Source: Tenodera sinensis | Lineage: Eukaryota; Arthropoda; Insecta; Mantodea; Mantidae | DNA: 64,000 nt | Direction of reading: 5' to 3' | Assembly (NCBI GenBank): GCA_030765045.1 | Contig: CM060961.1 | Span: 34,822,805 to 34,886,804 of the forward strand | Part shown: positions 1 through 9,049 of the stretch, piece after piece | How positions within the stretch are numbered: position 1 is the stretch's first letter | How the letters are laid out: the number at the start of each line of letters is the position of its first letter | Translations under genes and position numbers: made by a program | Notes under the pieces: model-generated | What the model was told of the DNA's origin: nothing | The model's database searches: none | Seen by the model: only the letters and a program-made list of their open reading frames with translations

Positions 1-235
1 ATCTGACCTCTGAGTAAAGCACTTATCACAAGTTTCTTACTGGTGTGGCTTAGCCTCAGGAAATAAATTGTCTTTTCAGCTGTGACAAGAGAGAAAAGCT
101 CTTATCAGTTTTACATTGGTGTGGCTTCTGACCCTCATGAACCAAATTATGCATTTTCAAATATGACAACAAACCAAAGCCCTTTGCACAAATGTTACAC
201 TTGTGTGACCTTATGTACATTTTTCCCCACATCAC
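1..235 (-). pseudogene. C2H2 zinc-finger gene fragment (decayed)
   Basis: Reading the minus strand, about 220 bases translate into a zinc-finger layout. One good finger has C-x2-C (HKCNICAKGF), the hydrophobic spacer LLSYLKMH and a second His, followed by the linker HEGQKPHQC. The linker is a variant of the classical TGEKP linker. The next finger has lost its second Cys and its first His, and after it the frame breaks with stop codons; traces such as KKL and SEVR suggest a third finger. The fragment runs off the window edge at base 1. Such arrays bind DNA in transcription factors. This copy looks like a pseudogene or a dead terminal exon. If the left neighbour carries more fingers in frame, it could be the ragged 3' end of a real gene. 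Confidence 0.6.
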
Positions 236-1361
236 TACATTTTAAGAGATTGTTCTGAGAGAATAAGTTCTTTTGCAGTTGGTATTTCTGGAACATCACT
301 TTTCTGACATCCACATTCAGTGTCCCCTCCTGAAACTTTAGCAGAGGACAGTAGCAATTTACCACTGCTGTCACTAGGAACTGCTTCTCTGCATAATCTG
401 AAACGGAGGATTTAGAATCATAAGTACAAAAATCTGGAAACAGTGTCTCTGGTTGCTAACAATAGGTACCAACTGCAATAAATTCTACATGCAAAGCATC
501 TATGTTGTTCATTGCAACTGAAGGAACTTTGTTATTGTACAATATAATTAGCTAATTAACTAAATCTTTCAAATGAAAAACTTATTAATGGTGATAAGAG
601 TACAATGTTTGTGGCATTACACACTATGTTTGTCACATGTACCAAGAATTACTGTAGGTATTTGAATCAGGAGTGGTTGGTAAGTGAACCTGAGATAACA
701 TACTGTTTATTCCTCTCGCTCTGATGTTTTACACTCTGCTTCAAAAGTGAGTCATCCATTCTTTCCCGGGACAATAAATATTATGCCAAAGAGCATCACT
801 AATACATTACATCATACAAAGCAATTACTTCAATAACATCACTAATAAATTATGTTTACTAGAGACTCAAGAAACCATGCAATATAATATTGCAGGAACA
901 CTGGCACTACTTGCAGTTGAACTGCCTCATAGACATTCATTTTGAATTGCTGGTGGTACTCAGTTTACATCATACCAAGAAGCTTCTCACTCCACAGTGC
1001 GATTGCACATTCAAGGACAAAGACATTTTCCTGAGTAATGACAGTACATGAACATTCAGGTGTGCTGTAACAGCAACTAATCAAAGTAATTTTGCAATCC
1101 CTGTGTTGATTACATTTGGCAAGAAAGTATATTCATAACAAAGTGGTTATTAAGAAGCCAGCAGGCAACTGATTGTTTCTATGACACTAGAAGAAACATA
1201 TGAAGGGAAACAACGCATTTAAAAATTATAAAGTGCATGAAATTTCAAGTCCACAGGAAAAAAAAAAGGCCTCAAGACATAGTTTATGTTACCAATTGTG
1301 TGCTTTATAAAGTTTTACACTTTAAATTTAGTAGCCCTTGTCTTCATTTATGGTTTAAAAG
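236..1361. other. Intergenic, no gene seen
   Basis: AT-rich DNA with no open frame of note, no splice-like exon and no repeat structure that I can recognise. It ends at the target site of the LTR element (AAAG at 1358-1361). Confidence 0.6.
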
Positions 1362-1924
1362 TGAGACAGAATATTGACTAATAGAAAATTGTTCATGTAA
1401 ATATTTTTGTAAGAGTGTGTAAATTTCTAATTCTTTTAATTTGGGTGTATCAGGGACCTATTTCTTTTTGATATTCAAGAACCAATGTCTTCTCGTCACT
1501 TTGAGTTCAACCAATGAGAACTGTTGCGCGGATGAATACATAAGAATGGCGGTGTTGCGTCATACCCACGCTCAGAACTAGTTTATCATTGGCGTCTGTG
1601 AGCTCAGAGTGAATGGAAGTGTATTTTTGCTGATGGCGTGTGAACATGTAAATTACACCCAAACTTTTAGCCAGCATGGACGCTATCGAATTTTAAAAGT
1701 TGTTAACTAACTGATATTGTGATAAAAAGTGTAAATAACGAATAAATGTGTTTGTAACAAAAGAACGTTGGTTTATGCATTCCATTCGTTGACCGTCGAC
1801 CCTGCAGATAAGAGTAGCGTCTGCTATAACAAACTTTCCACCTTTTAGTAAAAACATTACTCCTGCTGCTATATTCACGCTGATATGTGTTGTCCATCAT
1901 TTAATTTAATAAAACCCCGTAACA
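1362..1924 (+). repeat. 5' LTR
   Basis: Starts TGAGACAG and ends CCCCGTAACA. An AATAAA polyadenylation signal lies near the 3' end (about 1908-1913). Identical to 6025-6582 except for one base near the start; the last six bases differ at three positions. The 61-residue and 65-residue reading frames inside it on the minus strand occur in both LTRs and are not genes. Confidence 0.9.
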
Positions 1925-1946
1925 AATGGCTTGCCCAACGTGGAGC
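1925..1946 (+). promoter_or_regulatory. Candidate tRNA primer-binding site
   Basis: Directly after the 5' LTR lies TGGCTTGCCCAACGTGGAGC (1927-1946), close to the TGG…CCCAACGTGG form of primer-binding sites in insect LTR elements. The matching tRNA was not identified. Confidence 0.5.
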
Positions 1947-2208
1947 GCGAATTTAGAATGGAATGCAAAATTACGAAGTGTTAACATCAAAAGGACGCCA
2001 TCTCATCGTGCAGGAAAAAGACGCCATTGAACATCGTTTGATATCAACGATCCGTCAAAACATCGATACACGGAGAATCAACGTGGGAAAAACACCGGAG
2101 ATCATCTGGCGAAGCCAACTACCCAGGAGACGTAAATAACTGGACGAAGAACCAACAGAAAAGAAAGTAGGATCAAAATTTTTTGTTTCTTTATACATTT
2201 TATTTCCA

Positions 2209-4503
2209 TTGTACATGTTTTTGAGAAGTGGAAAAATATTGGGACTTTCAACATTAAGTGAATTAGATAAAGGAATTAAAATGTCGCGAAAAGAGATAGA
2301 AACAGGAGTGGGGGAAGGGGCAGATAGGCCTAGTTATCAGGAAGGATTAGAAGGTGAACAGGCGGAAATAAGCAAAGATCAAAGGTTAATGATGATGATG
2401 TTTGAAAGACTAGAACAGAAACTGGAACAAAACAAGGTAGAATTAGGTCAGAAAATGGAGCAAAATAATGCAGAATTAAAACAGGACATAGAACAAAGTT
2501 TAGGTCAGAAAATGAAACAAAATAACATAGAATTGAAACAGGATATAGAACAAAGTTTAGGTCAGAGTATAGGTCAGAAACTGGAACAGAATAAGGAAGA
2601 GATAGGTCAGAAAATGGAGGAAGTGAGAAAAGACTTAGAACAGAAAATGGAATTAGGTAGACAGAACTTAGAACAGCAAATGGAATTAGGTAGACAGAAC
2701 TTAGAACAGCAAATGGAATTAGGTAGACAGAACTTAGAACAGCAAATGGAATTAGGTAGACAGAACCTAGAACAGAAAATAGAATTAGGAAGACAGGAGT
2801 GTAAAGAAAATATGAAAGTAATGGAAACTAATTTAAAATTAGTACATAAAAACTTAAATGAAACAAAGGAAGCCTTAGAAGCTAGGATAGAAATTGTAGG
2901 AGATAGGATGGGAAAGATAGAATCAGAGATGAGGGAGAATAAAATTGTGTTAGAAGAAGAAATTGCTAGATGTAGGGATGAAATAACAGAAAGTAATACA
3001 AGTGTAGACTGTAAGATTACAAATGTAAAAGCAGAAATAACTGAGGAATTAAGGAAAGAGATTGAGGTAGTAAAGAAAGACATTATTAATGAAACTGTAG
3101 AACAAATTGTAATTCCTAAAATTAAGACAATGAATGATGTGATGCTTTCACAACAGGATGCTATAAATGATATGAAACAAAGCCACTTAGAAATAAAGAA
3201 TGATTTAAAATCAATTTGTGAAGAAATGAAAAAAGGGAAAGAAAATTTGGGTAATGTAAATGATGTTGTGAAGGCATTACAAAGACAAGATGATTTAGAT
3301 GTAAGTAATGTACAAGATGAGAGTTACTTGAGTAATGTACAAAATGTTGACTCACCATACAGAGAAAGAGGTTCACAACCAAACAATGACACAACACATA
3401 ACACATGTTACACCAACAGCATATTACATGAAATCACACCACCTACATTTGACGAGGAGAAGGGAGACGATCCAAAACTCTTTGTTAAAGAGATGGAGGA
3501 ATATTTTAAAGTGAAAAGGATACCAAACGAGCTTAGGATGATGATAGTTAAGAAAAGCTTAAAAAACAAGGCATTAGAATGGCTCAGGTTAACACTAGCT
3601 GGTCACGAGTCTTATAGCTCATTCAGAAATTTATTCCTATCAAGGTATTGGGGCCCAGCTAAACAAAACCAAACTAGGGTAGAGCTAGCGACAGGTAGAT
3701 ACGATCCAACCAAAGGGTTGTCGCTAGTCGATTATTTTATGAAAGTAGCCAATAAAGGAAAGCTATTAGACCCCAACTTGTCGGAGGCAGAACTAATTGC
3801 CAGCATAACAAGACATTTCCCAGACACAGTGAGAACAGGATTAATTGTTGCAAGGCCAGTAGATTTTGCAGATATGATAGAACTGCTGACAGCCTTCGAA
3901 ACACAAAATGGTCGGCCTAATGAGCATAGACATAGGAACGGTCACCCAAACTCACCCATCCTAAACCGGAACACGGCTACGAACAACCAGAGTGAGGGAG
4001 AACATAGAAATACTAGGAATACCCATGAAAGGGGGAGAGGGGCACACCATTTCCCACAACCACATAATCATGGCGAGAGGATGGAGAACACAAGACGGCG
4101 GTACCACGACACAATACCGAATGGTGAATCGAGATATAGAACATATACATATGATCGTGGAAGACCAGGAGACCATACCCATCAAGTGAATCACATGCGA
4201 TCCAGTAGGGAACACTTGAACAACCACAGACCGTCATATGACAGAGGTTCACGCCAAAGGGGCAGAGACCAATGGTACACTGGCAACATAAGACAGCAGG
4301 AAGTAGATGATGTGCCAAATAGGACCGATACTGCACAGAATACAGAAACAACCACCACCACCAACACTCAGGAAATGGTCCCCACAAATTGGAGAAAAGG
4401 TGCTCTTAAAAAGCCACAAAGCATCCAAGGCATCCGAAAAAAGATCTGGAAAGATGGAGCTATTGTATACTGGACCACTGGTCATAACGAAACAGCTGGG
4501 TGA
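2209..4503 (+). CDS. Gag-like protein with long coiled coil
   Basis: This 764-residue open frame encodes the structural protein of the LTR element. The first ATG is at 2209. A second in-frame ATG at 2281 (residue 25, context AAAATGTCG) looks the better start. Residues about 60-350 are rich in Glu, Gln, Lys and Leu with heptad spacing, so a long coiled coil is predicted. Within it an 11-residue unit (LGRQNLEQQME-like) recurs about five times. Residues about 405-570 resemble a retrotransposon gag capsid domain (ITPPTFDEEKGDDP, ALEWLRLTLAG, FRNLFLSRYWG, LSEAELIASITRHFP). The rest is His-, Arg- and Asn-rich. No CCHC zinc knuckle is visible, so RNA binding may rely on the basic tail. The last ~50 codons read an integrase-tail region in the wrong frame. 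The frame is uninterrupted, which fits recent or continuing activity in trans. Confidence 0.8.
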   Translation: MYMFLRSGKILGLSTLSELDKGIKMSRKEIETGVGEGADRPSYQEGLEGEQAEISKDQRLMMMMFERLEQKLEQNKVELGQKMEQNNAELKQDIEQSLGQKMKQNNIELKQDIEQSLGQSIGQKLEQNKEEIGQKMEEVRKDLEQKMELGRQNLEQQMELGRQNLEQQMELGRQNLEQQMELGRQNLEQKIELGRQECKENMKVMETNLKLVHKNLNETKEALEARIEIVGDRMGKIESEMRENKIVLEEEIARCRDEITESNTSVDCKITNVKAEITEELRKEIEVVKKDIINETVEQIVIPKIKTMNDVMLSQQDAINDMKQSHLEIKNDLKSICEEMKKGKENLGNVNDVVKALQRQDDLDVSNVQDESYLSNVQNVDSPYRERGSQPNNDTTHNTCYTNSILHEITPPTFDEEKGDDPKLFVKEMEEYFKVKRIPNELRMMIVKKSLKNKALEWLRLTLAGHESYSSFRNLFLSRYWGPAKQNQTRVELATGRYDPTKGLSLVDYFMKVANKGKLLDPNLSEAELIASITRHFPDTVRTGLIVARPVDFADMIELLTAFETQNGRPNEHRHRNGHPNSPILNRNTATNNQSEGEHRNTRNTHERGRGAHHFPQPHNHGERMENTRRRYHDTIPNGESRYRTYTYDRGRPGDHTHQVNHMRSSREHLNNHRPSYDRGSRQRGRDQWYTGNIRQQEVDDVPNRTDTAQNTETTTTTNTQEMVPTNWRKGALKKPQSIQGIRKKIWKDGAIVYWTTGHNETAG
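2634..2800 (+). repeat. 33-bp tandem repeat inside gag
   Basis: About five in-frame copies of a 33-bp unit (core TTAGAACAGCAAATGGAATT) encode the 11-residue coiled-coil repeat. Copies are nearly identical and differ mainly at AAA versus CAA. The unit keeps the reading frame, so copy number can change without breaking the ORF. Confidence 0.85.
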
Positions 4504-4594
4504 CCACACGTATGAGCTACAGAATACAAATGGCAAGTTGATAGGAAGATACCATAAAAATAAATTGAAGCCATACAAGGAAAGAACCAAATAG
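4307..4594 (+). pseudogene. Integrase C-terminal remnant
   Basis: In the +1 frame relative to gag, the peptide contains PQIGEKVLLKSHKAS, then ELLYTGPLVITKQLGDHTYEL and ends GRYHKNKLKPY. This pattern (VGDKVLLK … F..YEGPY.I … Y.L … G.YHV..LKPY) is the small barrel at the C-terminus of Ty3/gypsy integrases. About 90 residues remain, against roughly 1,000 for a full pol. It overlaps the gag end by nearly 200 bp in another frame, so a deletion joined gag to the very end of pol. The junction probably lies near 4330-4390. No catalytic domain is left. Confidence 0.8.
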
Positions 4595-5340
4595 CCTTTG
4601 TCAACAAATGTGTAAGGCAGGAGTAGTAGAGATGAAAGAAGATAACAATTTTTAATGGGTTACTCATAGAAAATTATGTTCAGATTAGGAATTACAACAA
4701 GGAAGAAGATCAACATAGTCATTGGCTATATCGACCACAAAGAGCATTGTTAACAAAGACAGACGAGGACACTGATTGTCATTAAATAAATGAATCATAG
4801 CGTCGGAAGATAATATGTTTTTGACATAAGGATGTCAGGGACAAAAATAAAAATGAATCAATTATGATGAAAAAGATACAATATTTCGACACAAAGATGT
4901 CGAGGGTAAATGGAGAAGAAAGATAATACAATTACAGAATAATTGTAAGTATAGAAGTTTTCTCTTATAGAAATAAGAGATAAAGAAATGACAATTAGTG
5001 AAATGAGGAAAACCATAACCAGAAAAACAATGCCCATGAATTGAGATGAATGTAGCCAATGCTAAGCTCGAAGAAATGTTGAACCAAACAACAATGAATA
5101 ATAACCCAATCAAGAAAATTAGTACTATTAGTAACATCAGAGTTTAAGAACCGACTCAACAACCTGCCTATACATAACAAGTTTATAAGACAAAGAAGGC
5201 AAAGAACTGAATAAAGTATTGCCATAAATAAGATCATAATCATTAGCTCAAGATTTGTATCCTGTTTTTCTCTCCTCATAGCAATGAATACAAGTCAAAA
5301 ACCACATGATAAACCATGATACATTTAAATTATATTTGTG
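4595..5340 (+). other. Non-coding 3' interior of LTR element
   Basis: AT-rich stretch between the integrase tail and the minisatellite, with no envelope-like ORF and no long open frame on the plus strand. Confidence 0.6.
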
Positions 5341-5835
5341 TCAATGTCAAATGTACAATAACTGAGTATGTGTTGTATAAGAACTGAATATGTGTTGTAC
5401 AATAACTGAATATGTATTGTATGATAACTGGATATATTGTGTAATAACTGAATATGTTGAGTAATAACCAAATATGTTATGCAAAAACTGAATATGTATT
5501 GTGTAATAACTGAATATGTATTGCATAATAACAGAACATATGTGATGTGATAGCAGGATATATTGTGCAATAACTGAATATATATTGTGTAATAATTGGA
5601 CATGTTGTGTAGTAATCAAATGTGTTGTACAATAACTGAATATGTATTGTATAATGACTGAAGGTGTATTGTATAATAACATATGTGATATGACAACTGG
5701 GTATATTGTACAAGGACTGAATATGTATTGCATAATAATTGGACATATTGTGTAATAACTAAATGTGTTGTACAATAACTGGATATGTATTGTATAATAA
5801 CTGAATGCATTGTGTAGTAACCGAATATGTGAAAC
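5341..5835 (+). repeat. Degenerate AT-rich minisatellite
   Basis: About 20-22 diverged copies of a unit around AATAACTGAATATGTATTGT, with unit length drifting between roughly 16 and 24 bp. It sits only in the non-coding interior of the LTR element. The Tyr-, Ile- and His-rich minus-strand frames here are shadows of the repeat. A 25-bp A-run follows at about 5897-5921. Confidence 0.85.
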
Positions 5836-6003
5836 CTATAAAGACATGTTGTATTATGTCAAAACAAAGGACAAAGACAAACAGTGAAGAAGACTGAAAA
5901 AAAAAAAAAAAAAAAAAAAAAGGATTGTACAAAGTGATTGAATCATAGAAGTAGGGAGAAGTATTGTATTGTGTTTCAAGATTGTGAATAAGGTGACAAC
6001 TTG

Positions 6004-6024
6004 AAAAACAAAACAAGGGGCATA
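6004..6024 (+). promoter_or_regulatory. Polypurine tract
   Basis: AAAAACAAAACAAGGGG lies immediately before CATA and the 3' LTR start, the usual position of the plus-strand primer in LTR elements. Confidence 0.6.
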
Positions 6025-6587
6025 TGAGACAGAATATTGACTAATAGAAAATAGTTCATGTAAATATTTTTGTAAGAGTGTGTAAATTTCTAATTCTTTT
6101 AATTTGGGTGTATCAGGGACCTATTTCTTTTTGATATTCAAGAACCAATGTCTTCTCGTCACTTTGAGTTCAACCAATGAGAACTGTTGCGCGGATGAAT
6201 ACATAAGAATGGCGGTGTTGCGTCATACCCACGCTCAGAACTAGTTTATCATTGGCGTCTGTGAGCTCAGAGTGAATGGAAGTGTATTTTTGCTGATGGC
6301 GTGTGAACATGTAAATTACACCCAAACTTTTAGCCAGCATGGACGCTATCGAATTTTAAAAGTTGTTAACTAACTGATATTGTGATAAAAAGTGTAAATA
6401 ACGAATAAATGTGTTTGTAACAAAAGAACGTTGGTTTATGCATTCCATTCGTTGACCGTCGACCCTGCAGATAAGAGTAGCGTCTGCTATAACAAACTTT
6501 CCACCTTTTAGTAAAAACATTACTCCTGCTGCTATATTCACGCTGATATGTGTTGTCCATCATTTAATTTAATAAAACCCCGCCTCA
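6025..6587 (+). repeat. 3' LTR
   Basis: Direct copy of 1362-1924 at constant offset 4663. It ends CCCCGCCTCA, against CCCCGTAACA in the left LTR, then comes TSD AAAG. The three clustered differences at the terminus contrast with near-perfect identity elsewhere. Confidence 0.9.
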
Positions 6588-6591
6588 AAAG

Positions 6592-7400
6592 TAACACATT
6601 TTTTTATTCAGAATGAAGAAGTCTTTAGAGGCTGTTCACAGAAGTTCCAAATGTAATTATATTATTAGCCAAGAAAATATATTAAATGTATAACGATACA
6701 TATATATATACTATAGTATTCAATAAATAATACATAAATTTCAATGTTTAATTTGATGGTTTGATTATTATATTCCCATTTATATCAGTTCAAGAACACA
6801 ATTATAGATCTGCTACAACATAAATGTGATGGTTATATATAAATTAAAAATATATGTAACATGAGCAGAAGGCTTGTAATTGAAAAGAGTGAAGTCTTAC
6901 TTCGAAGATTTTACTGGAGGGAAGATCCCGCTCTGTAACAGAATAATTCAAATGTATAGTTACACACAGTCATCTATACAGTGTTAGTTATAGGTACTGC
7001 ATTGGGGATATACAGAAACAAAACATTGGAACATTAACATTAAACATGGGGAGACAGTAGTAGGGTAGAAGAAAGAAACAAAGTGGGTTCATCTATGCCA
7101 GTAACCTGGTACTGGAAGTGAGATATATAAAATACTCGGACTTGCAAACAAGAATTGTAGTATTTTAATTTTACATCATTAATTTTACATTATAGATTTC
7201 ATCCTACAAATAATAACAATATTAGTAATGTTGACATTGATGATGATGAAGCAGTAAATTCAAATTGGTTTTTGCTCTACAGGATTTGGCACCAATACAG
7301 TCAGCTCTGAACCTATTTTTTTACAAACATTGTATTTAATTTAAAATGAAGAGAATTGGAAGAATCGAAAGGGTAACAGAGACAATGTCTATTCTTTTCA
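6592..7400. other. Intergenic, no gene seen
   Basis: AT-rich; short TA runs near 6700. No coding signal or recognisable repeat. Confidence 0.6.
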
Positions 7401-7411
7401 TATATTCACAC

Positions 7412-8285
7412 TTAACAATGTACAGGTGTTGTGACACACTTTGGAATGTGGGTCCTATGATCATAACAAAAGAAAAAATGTCCTATGAACACGGGAGTGG
7501 CAGGGGCTCTTGCCACACTAGCCGGAGCCATCGAGAAGAAGAGCAACGACCACTCAGTGAGGTACGAACCAGATACTGCCTCAAAACTTGTTAATTCATT
7601 TTTTTTGTCCATCCCTTGCACATTAATGTACCCTATTTTAAAATCAAGTTCATTTTGAGATTTTCTACACATCTCTTGAGCACAAAGTCTAACCTTATCT
7701 ACTGCCTTTGAATATATAAGTTATCATTATACTTATTATTTATTTATGCCAACAAACTTACTGTTGGTGTTTTTAAACACACAAGCCGTGTGTGGGCAAA
7801 GTTTGAAAGGTAGAACTGGAACTTAAAAATTCAATGCCACAACTGGGATTTGAACCACAGACCTTCCGATTTCCGGGCAGCTGCTCTACCACTGAGCTAT
7901 TGTGACAAACTGCCAGAATGGCATTAAATTCTCAAACCAGTTCGTATTTCTATCATTATACTTGCTTATCCTAAAAAGGCCAGATCAGATGCCTTTATCT
8001 CTTCTGTTTTCTTCTATTGTATCATGTTGCTCCACCACCTGTTGACTGATACAAAACTTGTCCTTAGTGGAGAGTGGTAATGGTATTGGCTCGGTATTGT
8101 TCCTCTTCTTCAAAACCTCCAGTATTTTCATTTCCAGCTTGTTTTTGCCTGTCCTATTGAGTTGTAGTCCATGTCTCATATGCAGATTGCTGTCTAAATC
8201 ACTTATGTCCACTAGACTCATGTTATTAAATGCCTGTCTAGAATTTTCTAGAAAACAGCGCAGAAGATTTGCTTTGTAATGTTTG
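7412..8285 (-). mobile_element. Non-LTR retrotransposon fragment (ORF1 end and ORF2 start)
   Basis: Two minus-strand pieces belong to one LINE. The first (about 8285-7985) reads SRQAFNNMSLVDISDLDSNL followed by MRHGLQLNRTGKNKL. The RHGLxLNxxGK block is typical of the esterase (SGNH hydrolase-like) domain found in ORF1 of several LINE clades. The second (about 7672-7570) begins MCRKSQNELDFKIGYINVQG, like the start of an ORF2 endonuclease domain (…IGYINVQGL…). A SINE at 7735-7950 separates them. The endonuclease breaks off after about 35 residues and RT is absent. The clade cannot be fixed from these pieces; CR1/L2-like is possible. Confidence 0.6.
7735..7950 (-). mobile_element. tRNA-derived SINE with 13-bp TSD
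   Basis: On the minus strand the head reads AATAGCTCAGTGGTAGAGCA (box A like) and later GTGGTTCAAATCC (box B like), the two internal pol III promoter blocks. The anticodon stem does not fold well, so this is not a working tRNA gene. Perfect 13-bp duplications TATCATTATACTT flank it at 7722-7734 and 7951-7963, proving retroposition as one unit. It sits inside the LINE fragment and is therefore younger. Confidence 0.85.
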
Positions 8286-8699
8286 ACATTTCTTTACCTC
8301 TACTAACTAAACACATAAACCAGTTTTCTTATCATCTTCATCATTGAAGGACACTTGGAGGTTGATAGGTTTTGAAATTATATATAACATGGGACTGAGG
8401 TGGCGGGTGAAAGGAATAAAAAAGAAAATAAATAAAACAAATGATTATAACGAAAACTGAGATGGATTGAAACGCTTAACACCACTTACATGTAATTAGA
8501 ATTAACTGACTGGTTCTTGTTGATGTTTGAAGTGTGGTCGGTGGGCTGACATCTAGCGGTGAGCTGATGAACTTCCATAAACCGTTTGGTGGAGGCAAAG
8601 TAAGTGATGTTAAGTGTTTCAATCTGACTCAGTCTTTATTATAATTTAGACTCATCACTGTTACTAGCTAATTAAAAGATACATAAAAAAAGTGATTTA
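8286..8699. other. Intergenic, no gene seen
   Basis: No coding signal. A short inverted echo exists: CACTTACATG near 8483 and similar words near 8610, too weak to call. Confidence 0.5.
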
Positions 8700-8798
8700 T
8701 TGAGATTCTAAGGCTTTCACGGCCGGTATCAATACTAGAAACAATATATTCCGGGTTTATGGGCTGTGGTCTACTGGGCTTCTTCTTCTTTCCAGATG

Positions 8799-8829
8799 TT
8801 TCATCTGCGACTACGGCAGACATCATCAG
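8799..8829 (-). ncRNA. Hammerhead-ribozyme-like core
   Basis: On the minus strand CTGATGA (8823-8829) is followed by a 6-bp stem (GTCTGC with GCAGAT, loop CGTAGTC) and then GAAA (8799-8802), the conserved order of a hammerhead core. Penelope-like elements are known to carry type I hammerheads in their terminal repeats. A possible short stem III (CTGG with CCAG, about 8772-8795) precedes TA. I could not pair a convincing stem I, so activity is doubtful. Confidence 0.45.
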
Positions 8830-9049
8830 TGGTGGTGAGGTCGAAGTATCCTAGAGGAGATTTCAACAGCAACTGTGCTGCTTTCTCCGTGGGATGAGGT
8901 ATTTATATCAGTGGCTGGAGGGGTGGTCTGTTGTGATTGGTCCAGATGGACAACGGGCTGGACAAATGTTAGTGGCCTGTCGTGATCTGCTGGCATCTGA
9001 TTGGCTTGTGTGGAGTTCTTGATTTTTGCTTTAGTAGTGCTGTTTACCA

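Larger units (their letters stand above)
1362..6587 (+). mobile_element. Non-autonomous Ty3/gypsy-like LTR retrotransposon
   Basis: Two direct repeats of about 560 bp (1362-1924 and 6025-6587) bound a 4.1-kb interior. Both begin TGAGACAG. The left one ends in CA before a primer-binding-like stretch, and the right one is preceded by a purine tract. A 4-bp duplication AAAG flanks the element (1358-1361, 6588-6591). The interior has one long gag-like ORF. An integrase C-terminal tail in another frame follows directly, then 1.4 kb of non-coding DNA. Protease, RT, RNase H and most of integrase are missing, so the element must borrow pol from a relative. The LTRs differ at only one position I could find before the last few bases, so insertion was recent. 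The Ty3/gypsy assignment rests on the integrase tail and the 4-bp TSD. Confidence 0.85.

Noticed and set aside
1693..1900. Short minus-strand ORFs repeated identically at 6356-6563
   Set aside because: They lie inside the two LTRs and are duplicated with them; no protein features.
4595..5340. Envelope gene of an endogenous retrovirus
   Set aside because: No open frame, signal peptide or transmembrane segment between the integrase tail and the 3' LTR.
5325..6016. Several minus-strand Tyr/Ile/His-rich frames
   Set aside because: Shadows of the AT-rich minisatellite in the LTR element.
7346..7594. Plus-strand 82-codon frame
   Set aside because: Antisense to the LINE ORF2 start; no independent coding evidence.
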